From an uncultured Bryobacteraceae bacterium (GTDB taxonomy: Bacteria > Acidobacteriota > Terriglobia > Bryobacterales > Bryobacteraceae), in the NCBI GenBank assembly GCA_937924525.1, contig CALDSU010000008.1, positions 186,001-250,000 of the forward strand: DNA of 64,000 nt. The letters run 5' to 3'. The notes below the pieces were generated by a model. The model was not told the DNA's origin, did not search any database, and was given only the letters and a program-made list of their open reading frames with translations. Shown one piece after another: positions 9,340 through 20,597 of this stretch (position 1 is its first letter; each line of letters opens with the position of its first letter). A program made the position numbers and the translations under genes.

Positions 9340-9789
9340 ATGGTTTTCCGCAAACGTCAGCGTGACGCCGATGGGCCCTATGGCGATTTGGGGCCGCTGG
9401 AATTCTCCGTAATGGAGGCATTGTGGCGGGAGGGCGGCGGGAGTGTCCGGGACGTGGCTGAGCGCCTGGAACGCCCCTTGGCATACACCACGGTGATGAC
9501 AACCCTGGACCGGTTGTACAAGAAGGGACTGCTCGACCGGCGCCGGCAGGAGCGCGCCTTCTGGTATGCACCGCGGCTTTCCCGCGGCGATTGGGAGCGC
9601 GGTCTGGCCCGCGCCGCGGTGGAGGCGCTGTTGCGCGGCGGGCCGGCCGTGCGCCGGGAGACGATCATGTCCTGCCTGCTCGAGGAGGTTTCCGCCGGCG
9701 ACCCGGACCTGCTCGGCGAACTCGAGCGGAGGATCCAGGAGAAACGGGCGGAGCTCACGGAGAAGAAGGAGGAGGGCGGGCGGTCATGA
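9340..9789 (+). CDS. BlaI/MecI/CopY-family transcriptional repressor
   Basis: A 149-residue winged-helix repressor. The family's LGPLEFSVMEALW helix opening, the recognition segment YTTVMTTLDRLYKKGLL and the wing RRRQERAFWYAP are all present, followed by a C-terminal dimerisation helix (ETIMSCLLEEV). The ATG at 9340 was chosen because homology begins immediately after it. It overlaps the next gene (M56 peptidase) by four bases, the standard repressor/sensor-protease pairing in which the protease cleaves or triggers loss of the repressor. It probably represses its own operon, including the TonB receptor that follows. Confidence 0.9.
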   Translation: MVFRKRQRDADGPYGDLGPLEFSVMEALWREGGGSVRDVAERLERPLAYTTVMTTLDRLYKKGLLDRRRQERAFWYAPRLSRGDWERGLARAAVEALLRGGPAVRRETIMSCLLEEVSAGDPDLLGELERRIQEKRAELTEKKEEGGRS

Positions 9790-10778
9790 TCGCGCCCTAC
9801 TACGTGCGGCTGGCGTGCCTGCTGCTCGCCGCCTTCTTCCTGGTGCAACTCGTGCTGGCTTGCGCGGCCCGCGGGCTGTTGCCGGCGGTCCTACGGGCGG
9901 CGGAGAAGGTGCCGCCGGCCGCGGCGGCGAACCTGCTGTTCCTGCTGGGGGTGGCGCCTGCCGGGCTGAGCGCCCTGGCGGTTCTCGGTCTGTGTGTCCC
10001 CGCCTATCTCTGGCTGGAACCCGCCGTGGAGCACGAGGCGGTGGGCTGGGTGTGCGGGGTGGCCGCCCTGCTGGGATGCGCGCTGCTGGCCGAGTCTGGC
10101 GTCCGCGCGGCGCGCGCCTGCCTCGCAACAGCGCGGCGCATGCGCGAACTCCGGCAAGCCGGCCGCGAGATGGTTCTCCGGCAGGAACGGGCCTGGATTG
10201 TGGATTGCGAACGGCCGCTGCTCGGCGTGATCGGCATCCTGGCGCCGCGGCTGGTAGTTTCGCGAGCGGTGCTGGAGGCGCTCCCCGCCGAACAGTTCGA
10301 TCTCGCGGTGCGGCACGAAGCCGCGCACCAGCGCGCGGGAGACAACCTCAAGCGTCTGCTGTTGCTGGCCGCCCCGGGACGCTTGCCGCTCGCGGGGGCG
10401 TGGCGCGAGTTGTCGCAGCGCTGGAGTGGCTATGCGGAACGCGCCGCGGATGCCCGCGCGGTGGAAGGTCCCCCGGAGCGTTCGGTGGCGCTGGCGGAAG
10501 GATTGGTGCGCCTGGCGCGGCTGGGGAGCGCGCCGGCAACCGGCGCGGCGCTTTACACCCCATTGACTCAGGATCCGAACCAGCTCTCCGCGCGAGTGGA
10601 GTGGCTGCTTCGCCCGCCCGGCGCGCAGGCGGAGACTCCTGCCTGGTGGCGCGCCGGCGGCGTAGCCCTGGGCGCGCTTGGGCTCTTGCTGGCCGCGGGG
10701 CTTCCCCAGGCGCTGCGCGCTGTCCACGAACTGCTGGAAAAACTGCTCGCCCTGAATTTTTTCTACGACCTCTGGTAG
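9786..10778 (+). CDS. M56 family (BlaR1-type) membrane metallopeptidase
   Basis: A 330-residue membrane protease. Hydrophobic segments lie at about residues 8-30, 45-77 and 88-102, plus a C-terminal one at about 290-312. The zinc motif HEAAH is at 177-181, and YAERAADARAV downstream can supply the third ligand. Unlike true BlaR1 it has no penicillin-binding sensor domain after the last membrane helix: only about 20 residues remain. The signal it senses is therefore not a beta-lactam bound by a C-terminal domain. The start ATG overlaps the blaI-type stop (ATGA), so the two are translationally coupled. Confidence 0.88.
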   Translation: MIAPYYVRLACLLLAAFFLVQLVLACAARGLLPAVLRAAEKVPPAAAANLLFLLGVAPAGLSALAVLGLCVPAYLWLEPAVEHEAVGWVCGVAALLGCALLAESGVRAARACLATARRMRELRQAGREMVLRQERAWIVDCERPLLGVIGILAPRLVVSRAVLEALPAEQFDLAVRHEAAHQRAGDNLKRLLLLAAPGRLPLAGAWRELSQRWSGYAERAADARAVEGPPERSVALAEGLVRLARLGSAPATGAALYTPLTQDPNQLSARVEWLLRPPGAQAETPAWWRAGGVALGALGLLLAAGLPQALRAVHELLEKLLALNFFYDLW

Positions 10779-10812
10779 TACGCCGTTCGCGCTTGCGACC
10801 CTGGGGCTTCGC

Positions 10813-13479
10813 ATGGCGCGGCAGATCATCCTCTCTCTGTTCCTCTTGTTTCGTGGCGTGTTACTCGCCGAGCCGGGCGGCGGATTGCAGGGCGTGGTGC
10901 TGGATCCCTCCGGCGCGCCCACGCCCGGGGCGCGCATCGCCGTCAGCACCGCGTCCCAGGTGACGGCCGGCGTCACGCAGAGTGGTGCCGACGGCCGCTT
11001 TTCGCTGCCCGGCCTGGCGCCCGGCCGCTACACGCTCCACGCCGACAAGTCCGGCTTCCTGCCGGTGCGCATGCCCGTCGTCGCCGGGGAGGCGCCGGTT
11101 ACGGTGCGCCTGAGCCTGAACCCCATCGGAGCCGAGGTGACCGTGAGCGCGGAGGCCTCCGGTCCCGCGCCGGCGAGCGCCGTAGCGCAGCCGGTATCGC
11201 TGATCCCCCGCGAGGAGTTGGATCAGCGCGCGCAGGTGCTGAGCGAGGCCGCGGAAGGCCAGCCGGGGGTACACCAGCTCCGCACGGCGCCGGTGATGGG
11301 AGCCTTCTTTGTGCGCGGCCTCACCGGCAATAAAGTGTCCGTCTACCGCGACGGCGTGCGTTACTCGAACTCCACGCAGCGCGGCGGCGTCAGCACATTT
11401 TTTAATCTGTTGAACCCGGAGACGCTCGACGCCGTGGAAGTGCTGCGCGGGCCGAACAGCGCGCAGTACGGGTCCGATTCGCTCGGGGGAACGGTGGCCG
11501 TGCTCTCCCGCCCCGCCGAGTTCGCGCCGTCCGGCCGTTTCTGGCGCGCGCAGCTGGCGCCCTGGTACAGTTCGGCCGCTCACGCGTTCGGCTCCCGTTC
11601 CGACGTGAGCTACGGGGGCTCGCGGGTGGCGTTTCACACCACGCTGTCCGGCCTCCGCTCGAACACCCTGCGTACCGGGCGCGGTTTGGACAGTCATGCC
11701 GCGGTGACCCGCTTCCTCGGCCTGCCCTCGACGATCTTCGGCGAGCGGCTGCCGGACACGGCCTTCACTGGCTACGGGGGCAGCTTTCACGCACAGGCCC
11801 GCCTGGGCGAGCCCTCGCAGTTGGTGGGCCATTACGAACGCAGCCAGCAGGACGGCGGAAAACGCTACGACCAGTTGCTGGGGGGCGATGGCAACTGGAT
11901 CGCGGAACTGCGCAACCTCATGCTCGACTTCGCGTATTTACGCTACGAGCGTTTCGCCCTCGGTCCGTTCGACCAGCTTTCTGTCACCGGGTCCTATAGC
12001 GCCCAACGCGAGGAACGCGTCAACCAGGGAGGACAAGGCAATCCCGTTGGCAGCATTACCCACCAGTATGAAAAGACCCGGGTGACGGGCGCGCAGTTCT
12101 TCCTCGACAAGCGTTTCCGGCAGGCGGACTGGCTGATCGGAGGCGAAGGCTACGCGGAACGGGTGACCTCGCCGTCGTTTCAGGTGGCGCCCCTGACCGG
12201 CGTGGTGCGGCTGGTGCGGCCCCGCATTCCGGACGGCGCGCGCTACTTTTCGCATGGCCTCTACACCCAGGCGAACTGGGCGCCGGCCCCGTCCCGCCGC
12301 GTGCGGCTGAGCGGCGCGCTGCGGTTCGGCGGCGGGTCTTACCGGTCGCAGGCGGCGCGCAGCCCGCTGGTGGGCGGCCGGTCCTTGTGGCCGGACGATT
12401 CGCTCGCAGCCAATGCGGTGACGGGCCGCGCTGGCGCGGTCTTCCGGCTGACCGGCCAGGCCGGCATCCACGCGCATTACAGCCGCGGGTTTCGCGCTCC
12501 CAACATCACGGACCTTGGCTCGCTGGGTTTGCAGGGCAACGGCCAGTACGAAACGTCCGCCGCCGACCTGGCCGGGCGCGACGCCACCATTGGCGACCGC
12601 GCCGACGACCAAGCGGTGTCTACCGGCCAGCCCGTCGAGCGCTTGCGCCCCGAAGTGGTGGACAACCTGGATCTGGGCGTGCGGCTGCGCGCCTCCCGCC
12701 TGGAGGCCGATCTGAACGCGTTCTGGCTGCGGTTGGACAACTCGATCGTCTCGCAAACGCTCATCCTGCCGCCCGGCGCGACCGGTCAGCCGCTCGGCGA
12801 GCAGATCATTGCGCGGCAACTGGCCTCGGGCGCCGTCTTTGTGCCTCTCTCGGCAAGCCCCGTCCTGATTCGCGCCAACTTCTCCGGCGCGCGCATGCAG
12901 GGCTGGGAACATCGCCTGCGCTGGCGCCTGTCCCGCGCGTGGAGCCTTGCCGAGAACATGACCTACCTGCGCCTGGAAGAGCCCGGCACGGGCGCTCCGC
13001 CCGATATCGAACCTGGCATCCCCCCCTTCACCGTGTACCCGGCCCTGACTTACCGGCCGCCGGGCAGGCGCTACTGGGCCGAAGCCTACGCAACCCTGGC
13101 CGGGCGTCAGGACCGGCTGTCCTCGCTCGCCTTGTCCGACCGCCGCATCGGGAACCCGCGCTCGCGGGCCTCGATCCAGTCTTTCTTCAACAACGGCGCG
13201 CGGTCCCGCGGCCTGGTGGCCAACGGCATCCTGCTCCCGACGGGCGAAACCCTGGCCGAGGTCCAGAACCGGGTGCTCGGCAGCGCGAACTCCGCGCCCC
13301 AGTTCACGGCGATTCCCGGTTACGCGGTATGGAGCCTGCGGGGCGGAATCACGATCTCGGAACGGACCGACCTGTTTGCGAACTTTTCCAACATCCTGGA
13401 CAAGAACTACCGGGGCGTCGGGTGGGGCATCGACGGTCCCGGGCGGGGCGTCACCGTGCGCCTGTGGCGCCGGTTCTGA
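10813..13479 (+). CDS. TonB-dependent receptor with carboxypeptidase-regulatory domain
   Basis: An outer-membrane receptor of 888 residues. A signal peptide (1-19 or so) precedes a regulatory-like Ig fold (about 22-105, with GADGRFSLPGLAPGRYTL). The plug at about 118-235 has FFVRGLTGNKVSVYRDGVRYS and VLRGPNSAQYGSDSLGGTV, and a 22-strand-type barrel ends VTVRLWRRF. The SRGFRAPNITDL segment is typical of the haem/siderophore/cobalamin receptor branch, distinct from the Oar-like receptor at 2.6 kb. It starts 34 bases after the M56 peptidase gene and is probably in the same operon, so its expression is likely controlled by the BlaI-type repressor. The ligand is unknown. Confidence 0.9.
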   Translation: MARQIILSLFLLFRGVLLAEPGGGLQGVVLDPSGAPTPGARIAVSTASQVTAGVTQSGADGRFSLPGLAPGRYTLHADKSGFLPVRMPVVAGEAPVTVRLSLNPIGAEVTVSAEASGPAPASAVAQPVSLIPREELDQRAQVLSEAAEGQPGVHQLRTAPVMGAFFVRGLTGNKVSVYRDGVRYSNSTQRGGVSTFFNLLNPETLDAVEVLRGPNSAQYGSDSLGGTVAVLSRPAEFAPSGRFWRAQLAPWYSSAAHAFGSRSDVSYGGSRVAFHTTLSGLRSNTLRTGRGLDSHAAVTRFLGLPSTIFGERLPDTAFTGYGGSFHAQARLGEPSQLVGHYERSQQDGGKRYDQLLGGDGNWIAELRNLMLDFAYLRYERFALGPFDQLSVTGSYSAQREERVNQGGQGNPVGSITHQYEKTRVTGAQFFLDKRFRQADWLIGGEGYAERVTSPSFQVAPLTGVVRLVRPRIPDGARYFSHGLYTQANWAPAPSRRVRLSGALRFGGGSYRSQAARSPLVGGRSLWPDDSLAANAVTGRAGAVFRLTGQAGIHAHYSRGFRAPNITDLGSLGLQGNGQYETSAADLAGRDATIGDRADDQAVSTGQPVERLRPEVVDNLDLGVRLRASRLEADLNAFWLRLDNSIVSQTLILPPGATGQPLGEQIIARQLASGAVFVPLSASPVLIRANFSGARMQGWEHRLRWRLSRAWSLAENMTYLRLEEPGTGAPPDIEPGIPPFTVYPALTYRPPGRRYWAEAYATLAGRQDRLSSLALSDRRIGNPRSRASIQSFFNNGARSRGLVANGILLPTGETLAEVQNRVLGSANSAPQFTAIPGYAVWSLRGGITISERTDLFANFSNILDKNYRGVGWGIDGPGRGVTVRLWRRF

Positions 13480-13550
13480 CGGCCACCTGCGAACCCGCTG
13501 TCTTCGCGCAAGGAAGGGCGCATTCGTTATGCTGAAAAGTTCGATCGGCC

Positions 13551-15670
<2,120 letters not shown>

Positions 15671-15674
<4 letters not shown>

Positions 15675-17392
15675 ATCCAACACTACCCGTCCTCTACCTT
15701 TCCGCCAAGCTTCGCTCGGCAGTGGACCACGCCTTGACGGCGTGGGACGCCGCGGGAAACACCTTGCGTCTGTGGGCGCGGGATTCCACGCTGTGGACCG
15801 GCGCGGACGAGTCGCGCTGGCTCGGCTGGCTGGACGTCATCGGCGAGCAGTTGACGGATCCTGGTCATCTGGCCGGAGTCGCCGCGCTTGGCCGCTCGGG
15901 CGAGTTTGACGATGCGGTGGTGTTGGGCATGGGCGGCTCCTCGCTCGCCCCGGAAGTGCTGGCGTCCACGTTCGGCGCGCAGCCGGGCTTTCCCCGGCTG
16001 TCGATTCTGGATTCGACCGATCCGGCCCAAGCCCGCGCGCTCGAGCAGCGGCTGAACCTGGGCCGCACTCTGTTCGTGGTGGCCAGCAAGTCCGGGAGCA
16101 CCCTCGAACCAAACGTGTTTCATGCCTACTTTTGGGAGCGGGTGCGACAAGCTGCCGGCGACGCCGGCAGCCGTTTTCTGGCCATCACCGATCCGGGTTC
16201 GCCGTTCGCGCGCGTGGCCGCCGAAGCGGGATTCCGGCTCACCCTATACGGCGTGCCTGAAATCGGCGGGCGGTTCTCGGCGCTTTCCAATTTCGGGATG
16301 GTTCCCGCCGCGCTGATGGGGCTGGACGCGGGTGATTTCCTGGCGCGCGCCGACCAAATGGCGAGAGCGTGCGGCGCCGCCGTGCCGGCGGCCCGCAACC
16401 CGGGCGTGATGCTGGGAACCGTGCTGGGCGTCGCCGCCAACCAGGGCCACGACAAAATGACGATCGTGGCGTCCCCCGCCTTGGCCGCTCTGGGCGCCTG
16501 GCTGGAGCAGTTGATCGCCGAATCCACCGGCAAAGAAGGCAAGGCGATCATCCCGGTCGACCGCGAGCCGCTGGGAGCGCCGGAAGAGTACGGCGCAGAC
16601 CGGCTCTTCGTGTACTTGCGCTACTCCGCGGCCCCTGACGCCAGGCAGGACGCCGCGGTCGCGGCGTTGCGCGCGGCCGGCAGACCGGTGGTGGAATTGC
16701 CGGCCGGCGACCTGCGCGACCTGGGCCAGGAGTTCTTTCGCTGGGAGATCGCCACCGCGGTCGCCGGCCATTTCCTGGGCATCAATCCCTTCAACCAGCC
16801 GGACGTGGAGGCGAGCAAGATCGCCACCCGGCAGCTTACCGAGGCGTATGAGTCCGCCGGCGCGCTGCCGGGCGGGACACCGGTATTCGAGCAGGGCGAC
16901 GTGCAACTGTTCACCGACGAGGAAAACGCCGCCGACCTGCGCGCCCGCCTCCCGGAGGAATCGCTCGCCGGCTGGCTGTCCGCTCATGTGCATCGCCTGA
17001 CGCCGGGCGACTATTTCGGCCTGCTGGCGTACGTGGAGATGAACCCGCGCCACGAGGAACTCCTCATGCGGATGCGGCTGGCGGTGCGGGCCGCCCGCAA
17101 AGCGGCGACGTGCGCCGGGTTCGGGCCGCGCTTTCTGCACTCCACCGGCCAGGCTTACAAGGGCGGACCGAATACCGGGGTATTCCTGCAAATTACCTGC
17201 GAAGATGAAGCGGACCTGCCCATCCCGGGACGCCGGCTGACCTTTGGCGTCGTCAAGGCGGCCCAGGCGCAGGGAGACTTCCAGGTGCTGGCCGAGCGCC
17301 GCCGCCGTGTCCTCCGCGCTCACCTGCGCGGCGCCGTCACGGGCGCGCTCTCGCGCCTGGCCGAAGCTGTCGAAGTCGCGGCCAGCCGCTGA
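15671..17392 (+). CDS. pgi: Glucose-6-phosphate isomerase, of the kind usually fused to transaldolase
   Basis: A 573-residue enzyme interconverting glucose 6-phosphate and fructose 6-phosphate. SIS-fold motifs are clear: VLGMGGSSLAPEV (about 95-107), ASKSGSTLEP (about 138-147), GGRFSALSNFGMVPA, FNQPDVEASK, and a late HSTGQAYKGGPNTG. These are the motifs of the isomerase half of bifunctional transaldolase/PGI proteins (about 950 residues), but no transaldolase domain is present. ATGA overlap with glgX points to joint expression: glycogen-derived glucose phosphate is fed to glycolysis or the pentose phosphate pathway. Confidence 0.85.
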
Positions 17393-17471
17393 AGCGGAAG
17401 CAGCGCAGGCCAAATTTTTGTATCCAGAGCCTCCTGGGCCGAATCTTCCTTTCCGCACCAAGGGGCTTTGC

Positions 17472-17840
17472 ATGCATCTCGCCGTCGCACCCGCCGCGTT
17501 CGACCCGCCGGCGTGTTCGGAGTACTTAAATGGAAGCTTGCGCGTGGATTTCGCACGCCGGCAGGTCTGGCTGGACGGGCAATTGATGGGAACCACCCCT
17601 AAGGAGTGGGAACTGCTCTCCCTGCTGCTCCGGCATGCTGGCGCGGTGGTGACCCGGCGGAGGCTCCTCGAGGAGGTTTGGGGCTACCGCCCGGACATCC
17701 GCACCCGCACCCTCGACGTCCATGTTCAACGTCTCCGGAAAAAGCTGGGGCCGGAACACGAACACCTCATCGAGACGGTTTTCGGCGTCGGCTACCGCTT
17801 TCAGCCACGGGCGGAACCAGTGCCAAACCCGGTCTGCTAA
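17472..17840 (+). CDS. Orphan OmpR/PhoB-type winged-helix DNA-binding protein
   Basis: A 122-residue protein made of one Trans_reg_C domain: TPKEWELLSLLLRHAG, then RRRLLEEVWGYRPDIRTRTLDVHVQRLR, then HLIETVFGVGYRF. No receiver domain is present and there is no open frame upstream that could supply one. The ATG at 17472 has an AAGGGG ribosome site 7 bases before it. No kinase gene is nearby. It may regulate the preceding glycogen genes or act independently of phosphorylation; the target is unknown. Confidence 0.82.
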   Translation: MHLAVAPAAFDPPACSEYLNGSLRVDFARRQVWLDGQLMGTTPKEWELLSLLLRHAGAVVTRRRLLEEVWGYRPDIRTRTLDVHVQRLRKKLGPEHEHLIETVFGVGYRFQPRAEPVPNPVC

Positions 17841-17842
17841 AT

Positions 17843-17878
17843 CCCGCGCCGCGCGGGCAGCGAGCGGGCGCCGCCCGC
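17843..17878. terminator. Two tandem hairpins between convergent genes
   Basis: Two perfect 6-base-pair stems with 3-base loops (17843-17857 and 17864-17878) fill the short gap between two convergent genes. Neither is followed by a T tract on either strand, so a termination role is only likely from position. Confidence 0.35.
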
Positions 17879-17883
17879 GCGCA

Positions 17884-18981
17884 TCACCTTCCGAACCCGC
17901 GCCACCATTCTTCCAGCGCGCGCGGCAACTGCTGCTGCCAGGTATCGAACGATGCGAACCCGTCGCTTTCGTGCGAGGTGAAGTCGTAGCGCTGCTGGCG
18001 GAGCGCGCCCCACACCAGGTGGTTGGCGTCGCGCACCGCCTCCGGGTCGTGCGAAGCGAGCGTCATGTGCAGCCGCAGTGGCTTGGGCGGGGCGGCGCGA
18101 ATCCATTCCGGATACCGGAGCGCCTCGGGATGCGCGGCGAAGTTAGCCGCTTGGGTGAGGACCCGCCCGAAAACTTCCGGCGCCTGCCAGGCGGCGTGGA
18201 ACGCGGCCAAGCCTGCCGCGCCGGCGCCCAGAATCGCACGGCCTGCCGGAGCGGCAGGCAGTTCCCACCGCGCGCCAGCCTCGCGGAGGACGCCCTCCCG
18301 GAGCATGTTCGCAAACGCCGGCGAGGGCGCCAACGCTTCGGCGGGGAGGGCCGTCTCCAAGAACAGGGCCAGCAGCGGCGGCATGCGCCGGCGCGCCGTC
18401 AGGCTATCCAGAATCTCCGGGAGTTTGGCGGCGCGATATCCGGACCCGTCCAGCACCACCAGCACGGCGGCGGGCGAGCCGGGCGGAACATACGCCGCGG
18501 CCTGCCCCAGCGCTTGAAACTGCCCGCGCGGAACCCCCGGCCCCGGCTCACACTCCCGCGGCGCGCGATACCGCGGCATTACCACCACCGATTCGCCGTC
18601 CGGGGTGCGCTCCGCATTCCACGGATCGGGCATCGGCTTGCCGTCTACCACCAGGTGGTAAGAGAACCGGACGTCGTCGCCGAACTCGTGCAGACTCACC
18701 CACACCGCGGCGCCGGGAAGCCGCCGCATCGCGAGCGGACCGTCCGGCGCCGCCAGGCCCGCCACCTCCACCTGCCGCGCGGCGCCTTCGAACACAAACG
18801 CCAGCCGCCGCCCCTCGATCAGCGGAGAACGCCGGGCGGCGCGCAGCCGGTTCGCCAGCGCCCGCGCCGCATCGCCAGCCATGGACAGCTTCAGCGCGGT
18901 CTCGATGTCCTTCAAGGGGACGCGTTCAGCGGCGCCCACCAGCACCCCGGCGGCGGCGGCGAACCACTCCCGGCGTCTCAC
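17884..18981 (-). CDS. Enterochelin-esterase-like alpha/beta-hydrolase fold protein lacking the catalytic nucleophile
   Basis: Length is 365 residues from the GTG at 18981, which overlaps the preceding gene's stop (GTGA). The N-terminal part (about 55-138) is an E-set/CBM48-like beta-sandwich (VSLHEFGDDVRFSYHLVVDG, MPDPWNAERTPDG). The C-terminal part (about 165-360) aligns with the Fes/IroE esterase family (AAVLVVLDGSGY, SPAFANMLREGVL, APEVFG). The nucleophile elbow, normally G-x-S-x-G-G, reads GAGAAG (252-257), with Gly at the serine position, and the usual C-terminal GGHDW reads GFASFDTW. The protein is probably not an active serine esterase and may be a binding or scaffold protein. A signal-like stretch follows the start, so export is possible. 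Confidence 0.7.
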   Translation of the reverse strand: MRRREWFAAAAGVLVGAAERVPLKDIETALKLSMAGDAARALANRLRAARRSPLIEGRRLAFVFEGAARQVEVAGLAAPDGPLAMRRLPGAAVWVSLHEFGDDVRFSYHLVVDGKPMPDPWNAERTPDGESVVVMPRYRAPRECEPGPGVPRGQFQALGQAAAYVPPGSPAAVLVVLDGSGYRAAKLPEILDSLTARRRMPPLLALFLETALPAEALAPSPAFANMLREGVLREAGARWELPAAPAGRAILGAGAAGLAAFHAAWQAPEVFGRVLTQAANFAAHPEALRYPEWIRAAPPKPLRLHMTLASHDPEAVRDANHLVWGALRQQRYDFTSHESDGFASFDTWQQQLPRALEEWWRGFGR

Positions 18982-20078
18982 GGCCGCCGCTCGTAAAGGT
19001 AGGCGCAATCCTCGAGCCGGCTTGCGCCCCCGTCGTTCACAGCGAACTGCCGGCGCACGCGCCGGCTCCCGGTGACATTCGCGTCCCACAAAGAACCGCC
19101 CGCATAGTCGCCGTCCTTGCGCAGCGCGTAGAAATTCAAATCGAAGCGGCCCAACTTGGCCAGATTGTCACCGTAGTTGCGCGAGACGCGCCGCAGGGTT
19201 TCCAACACCGCCTCTTTGGCGGACCGGCCCTGGCGCATCAACTCGACCACGGTATGCGCGCCGGCCACGCGGATGTTTTCCTCGCCGCGCCCGGTGGAAC
19301 CCGCCGCACCGGCGTCCTGGTCCACATACAGACCCGCGCCGATGATCGGCGAATCCCCCACGCGCCCGGGGATCTTCCAGGCTAATCCGCTCGTGGTCGT
19401 GACGCCGGACATTTCGCCACGTGCGTTCAGCGCCAGACAACTGATGGTCCCGGTAGGAGGATGGCGCGCGACCTCCCATGCCCAAGCCAGCATCTCGGCG
19501 GTGGCGCCGGGGAACCGTTCGCGCAGCCAGGCTTGCGGCGCGGGATCGGGCGCGTCCAGGCCCGGCGCCCAATTGTTCCAGCCGCCCGCGTCGCGCAGAG
19601 ACTGCTTCCACACCAGCCAGGCCAGGCGCGCCTGCTCGGTGAGCAGATTCTGCTCGGCAAAGCCGTGCGCGCGGGCAAAGCGCAGCGCTCCTTCGCCAAC
19701 CAGCATGATGTGATCGGTCTGCGTCATCACCAGGCGGGCCACCTGGGATGGATTCCGGATGTTGCGAAGGGAAGCCACGCTGCCGGCGCGGCGCGACGGG
19801 CCATGCATCACGCTGGCGTCCAGTTCCACCACGCCCTCCTCGTTGGGCAGGCCGCCATAGCCAACCGATGTGTCGCGCGGGTCGTCCTCTACCAGCGTCA
19901 CGCCGGCCACTACCGCGTCGAGGGTGTCCTTGCCCGCTTGCAGCATTTCCATGGCGAGACGGCAGCAGTCCGGCCCGTTGCTGCTGGCGATGACCAGGTT
20001 TTTCGGGGCGGCGGCGGAGGTCGTCGCCGCGGCTGCCGGCACGGCGGCAACCTGCAAAAGGCTCCTCCGGCTGATCAT
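18978..20078 (-). CDS. Isoaspartyl peptidase/N4-(beta-N-acetylglucosaminyl)-asparaginase family, Tat-exported
   Basis: A 366-residue Ntn-hydrolase. The N-terminus MISRRSLLQVAAVPAAAATT is a twin-arginine signal, so it should act in the periplasm. The family's LDAVVAGVTLVEDDP and SVGYGGLPNEEGVVELDAS lie in the alpha subunit. The autocleavage site is the Thr of GTISCLALNARGEMSG (about residue 198), followed by TSGLAWKIPGRVGDSPIIGAG and GRGEENIR in the beta subunit. The GlcNAc-Asn glycosylasparaginase branch fits best because exported members of this build resemble it; isoaspartyl peptidase is the alternative. It is transcribed first in a two-gene operon with the dead-esterase-like gene. Confidence 0.85.
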   Translation of the reverse strand: MISRRSLLQVAAVPAAAATTSAAAPKNLVIASSNGPDCCRLAMEMLQAGKDTLDAVVAGVTLVEDDPRDTSVGYGGLPNEEGVVELDASVMHGPSRRAGSVASLRNIRNPSQVARLVMTQTDHIMLVGEGALRFARAHGFAEQNLLTEQARLAWLVWKQSLRDAGGWNNWAPGLDAPDPAPQAWLRERFPGATAEMLAWAWEVARHPPTGTISCLALNARGEMSGVTTTSGLAWKIPGRVGDSPIIGAGLYVDQDAGAAGSTGRGEENIRVAGAHTVVELMRQGRSAKEAVLETLRRVSRNYGDNLAKLGRFDLNFYALRKDGDYAGGSLWDANVTGSRRVRRQFAVNDGGASRLEDCAYLYERRP

Positions 20079-20121
20079 GACCGCTTAGGGTAGCATATAG
20101 GATACGAAGAGGTAACTGGAC

Positions 20122-20526
20122 TTGACGCGACGGAGGGTGGCGGCTCTTTCCCTGGGCGCGCTCGCGGCGGCGGCCGCCGAACGCCGAGAGCGGGAGAAGC
20201 GTCCAAAAGTGAAGGAGTTGGAGGTGGTGGCCGTGTCCGCGCATCGCGCGGCGGAGGGCATCGAGTTGGACGGCAGAATCCGCAACACGGGCGTGCGGCC
20301 GCTGGAAGGACTGGCCCTGATGTTCAGCTTTTACGCCGACGAAAAGAAACCGCTGACTACGCAAAGCGCGACCATCGACGAAGCGGTGCTGACGCCCGGC
20401 CAGGAGTGTACCTTCCGCTTCGCCATGCGCGACGTGCCGCGGGCGGTCTCCTTCACCATGCAGGCGCGCGACGGAGCGCAACGCGAGGTGGGCGTCTCCC
20501 GCGAAGGCCCTTTCCCGCTGGAATAG
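20122..20526 (+). CDS. Small FxLYD-like hypothetical protein
   Basis: A 134-residue protein from a TTG start with AAGAGG 9 bases upstream. The N-terminus (RRRVAALSLGALAAAAAE) looks like a short Tat-type or Sec-type signal. The rest is a single beta-sandwich of FxLYD character: LDGRIRNTGVRPLEGLALMFSFYADEKK and LTPGQECTFRF, the pattern of domains that describe exported or membrane-anchored proteins of unknown role. It is divergent from the asparaginase-family gene (43-base gap holding A/T-rich sequence that must contain both promoters) and lies upstream of galU. Confidence 0.6.
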   Translation: MTRRRVAALSLGALAAAAAERREREKRPKVKELEVVAVSAHRAAEGIELDGRIRNTGVRPLEGLALMFSFYADEKKPLTTQSATIDEAVLTPGQECTFRFAMRDVPRAVSFTMQARDGAQREVGVSREGPFPLE

Positions 20527-20597
20527 CAGCGGTTTCCACCGGCGCGGCGGCTTGCCCCGCGGCCCCTCCGCAGACGAAACTGGAGGGGAAGGATCCC

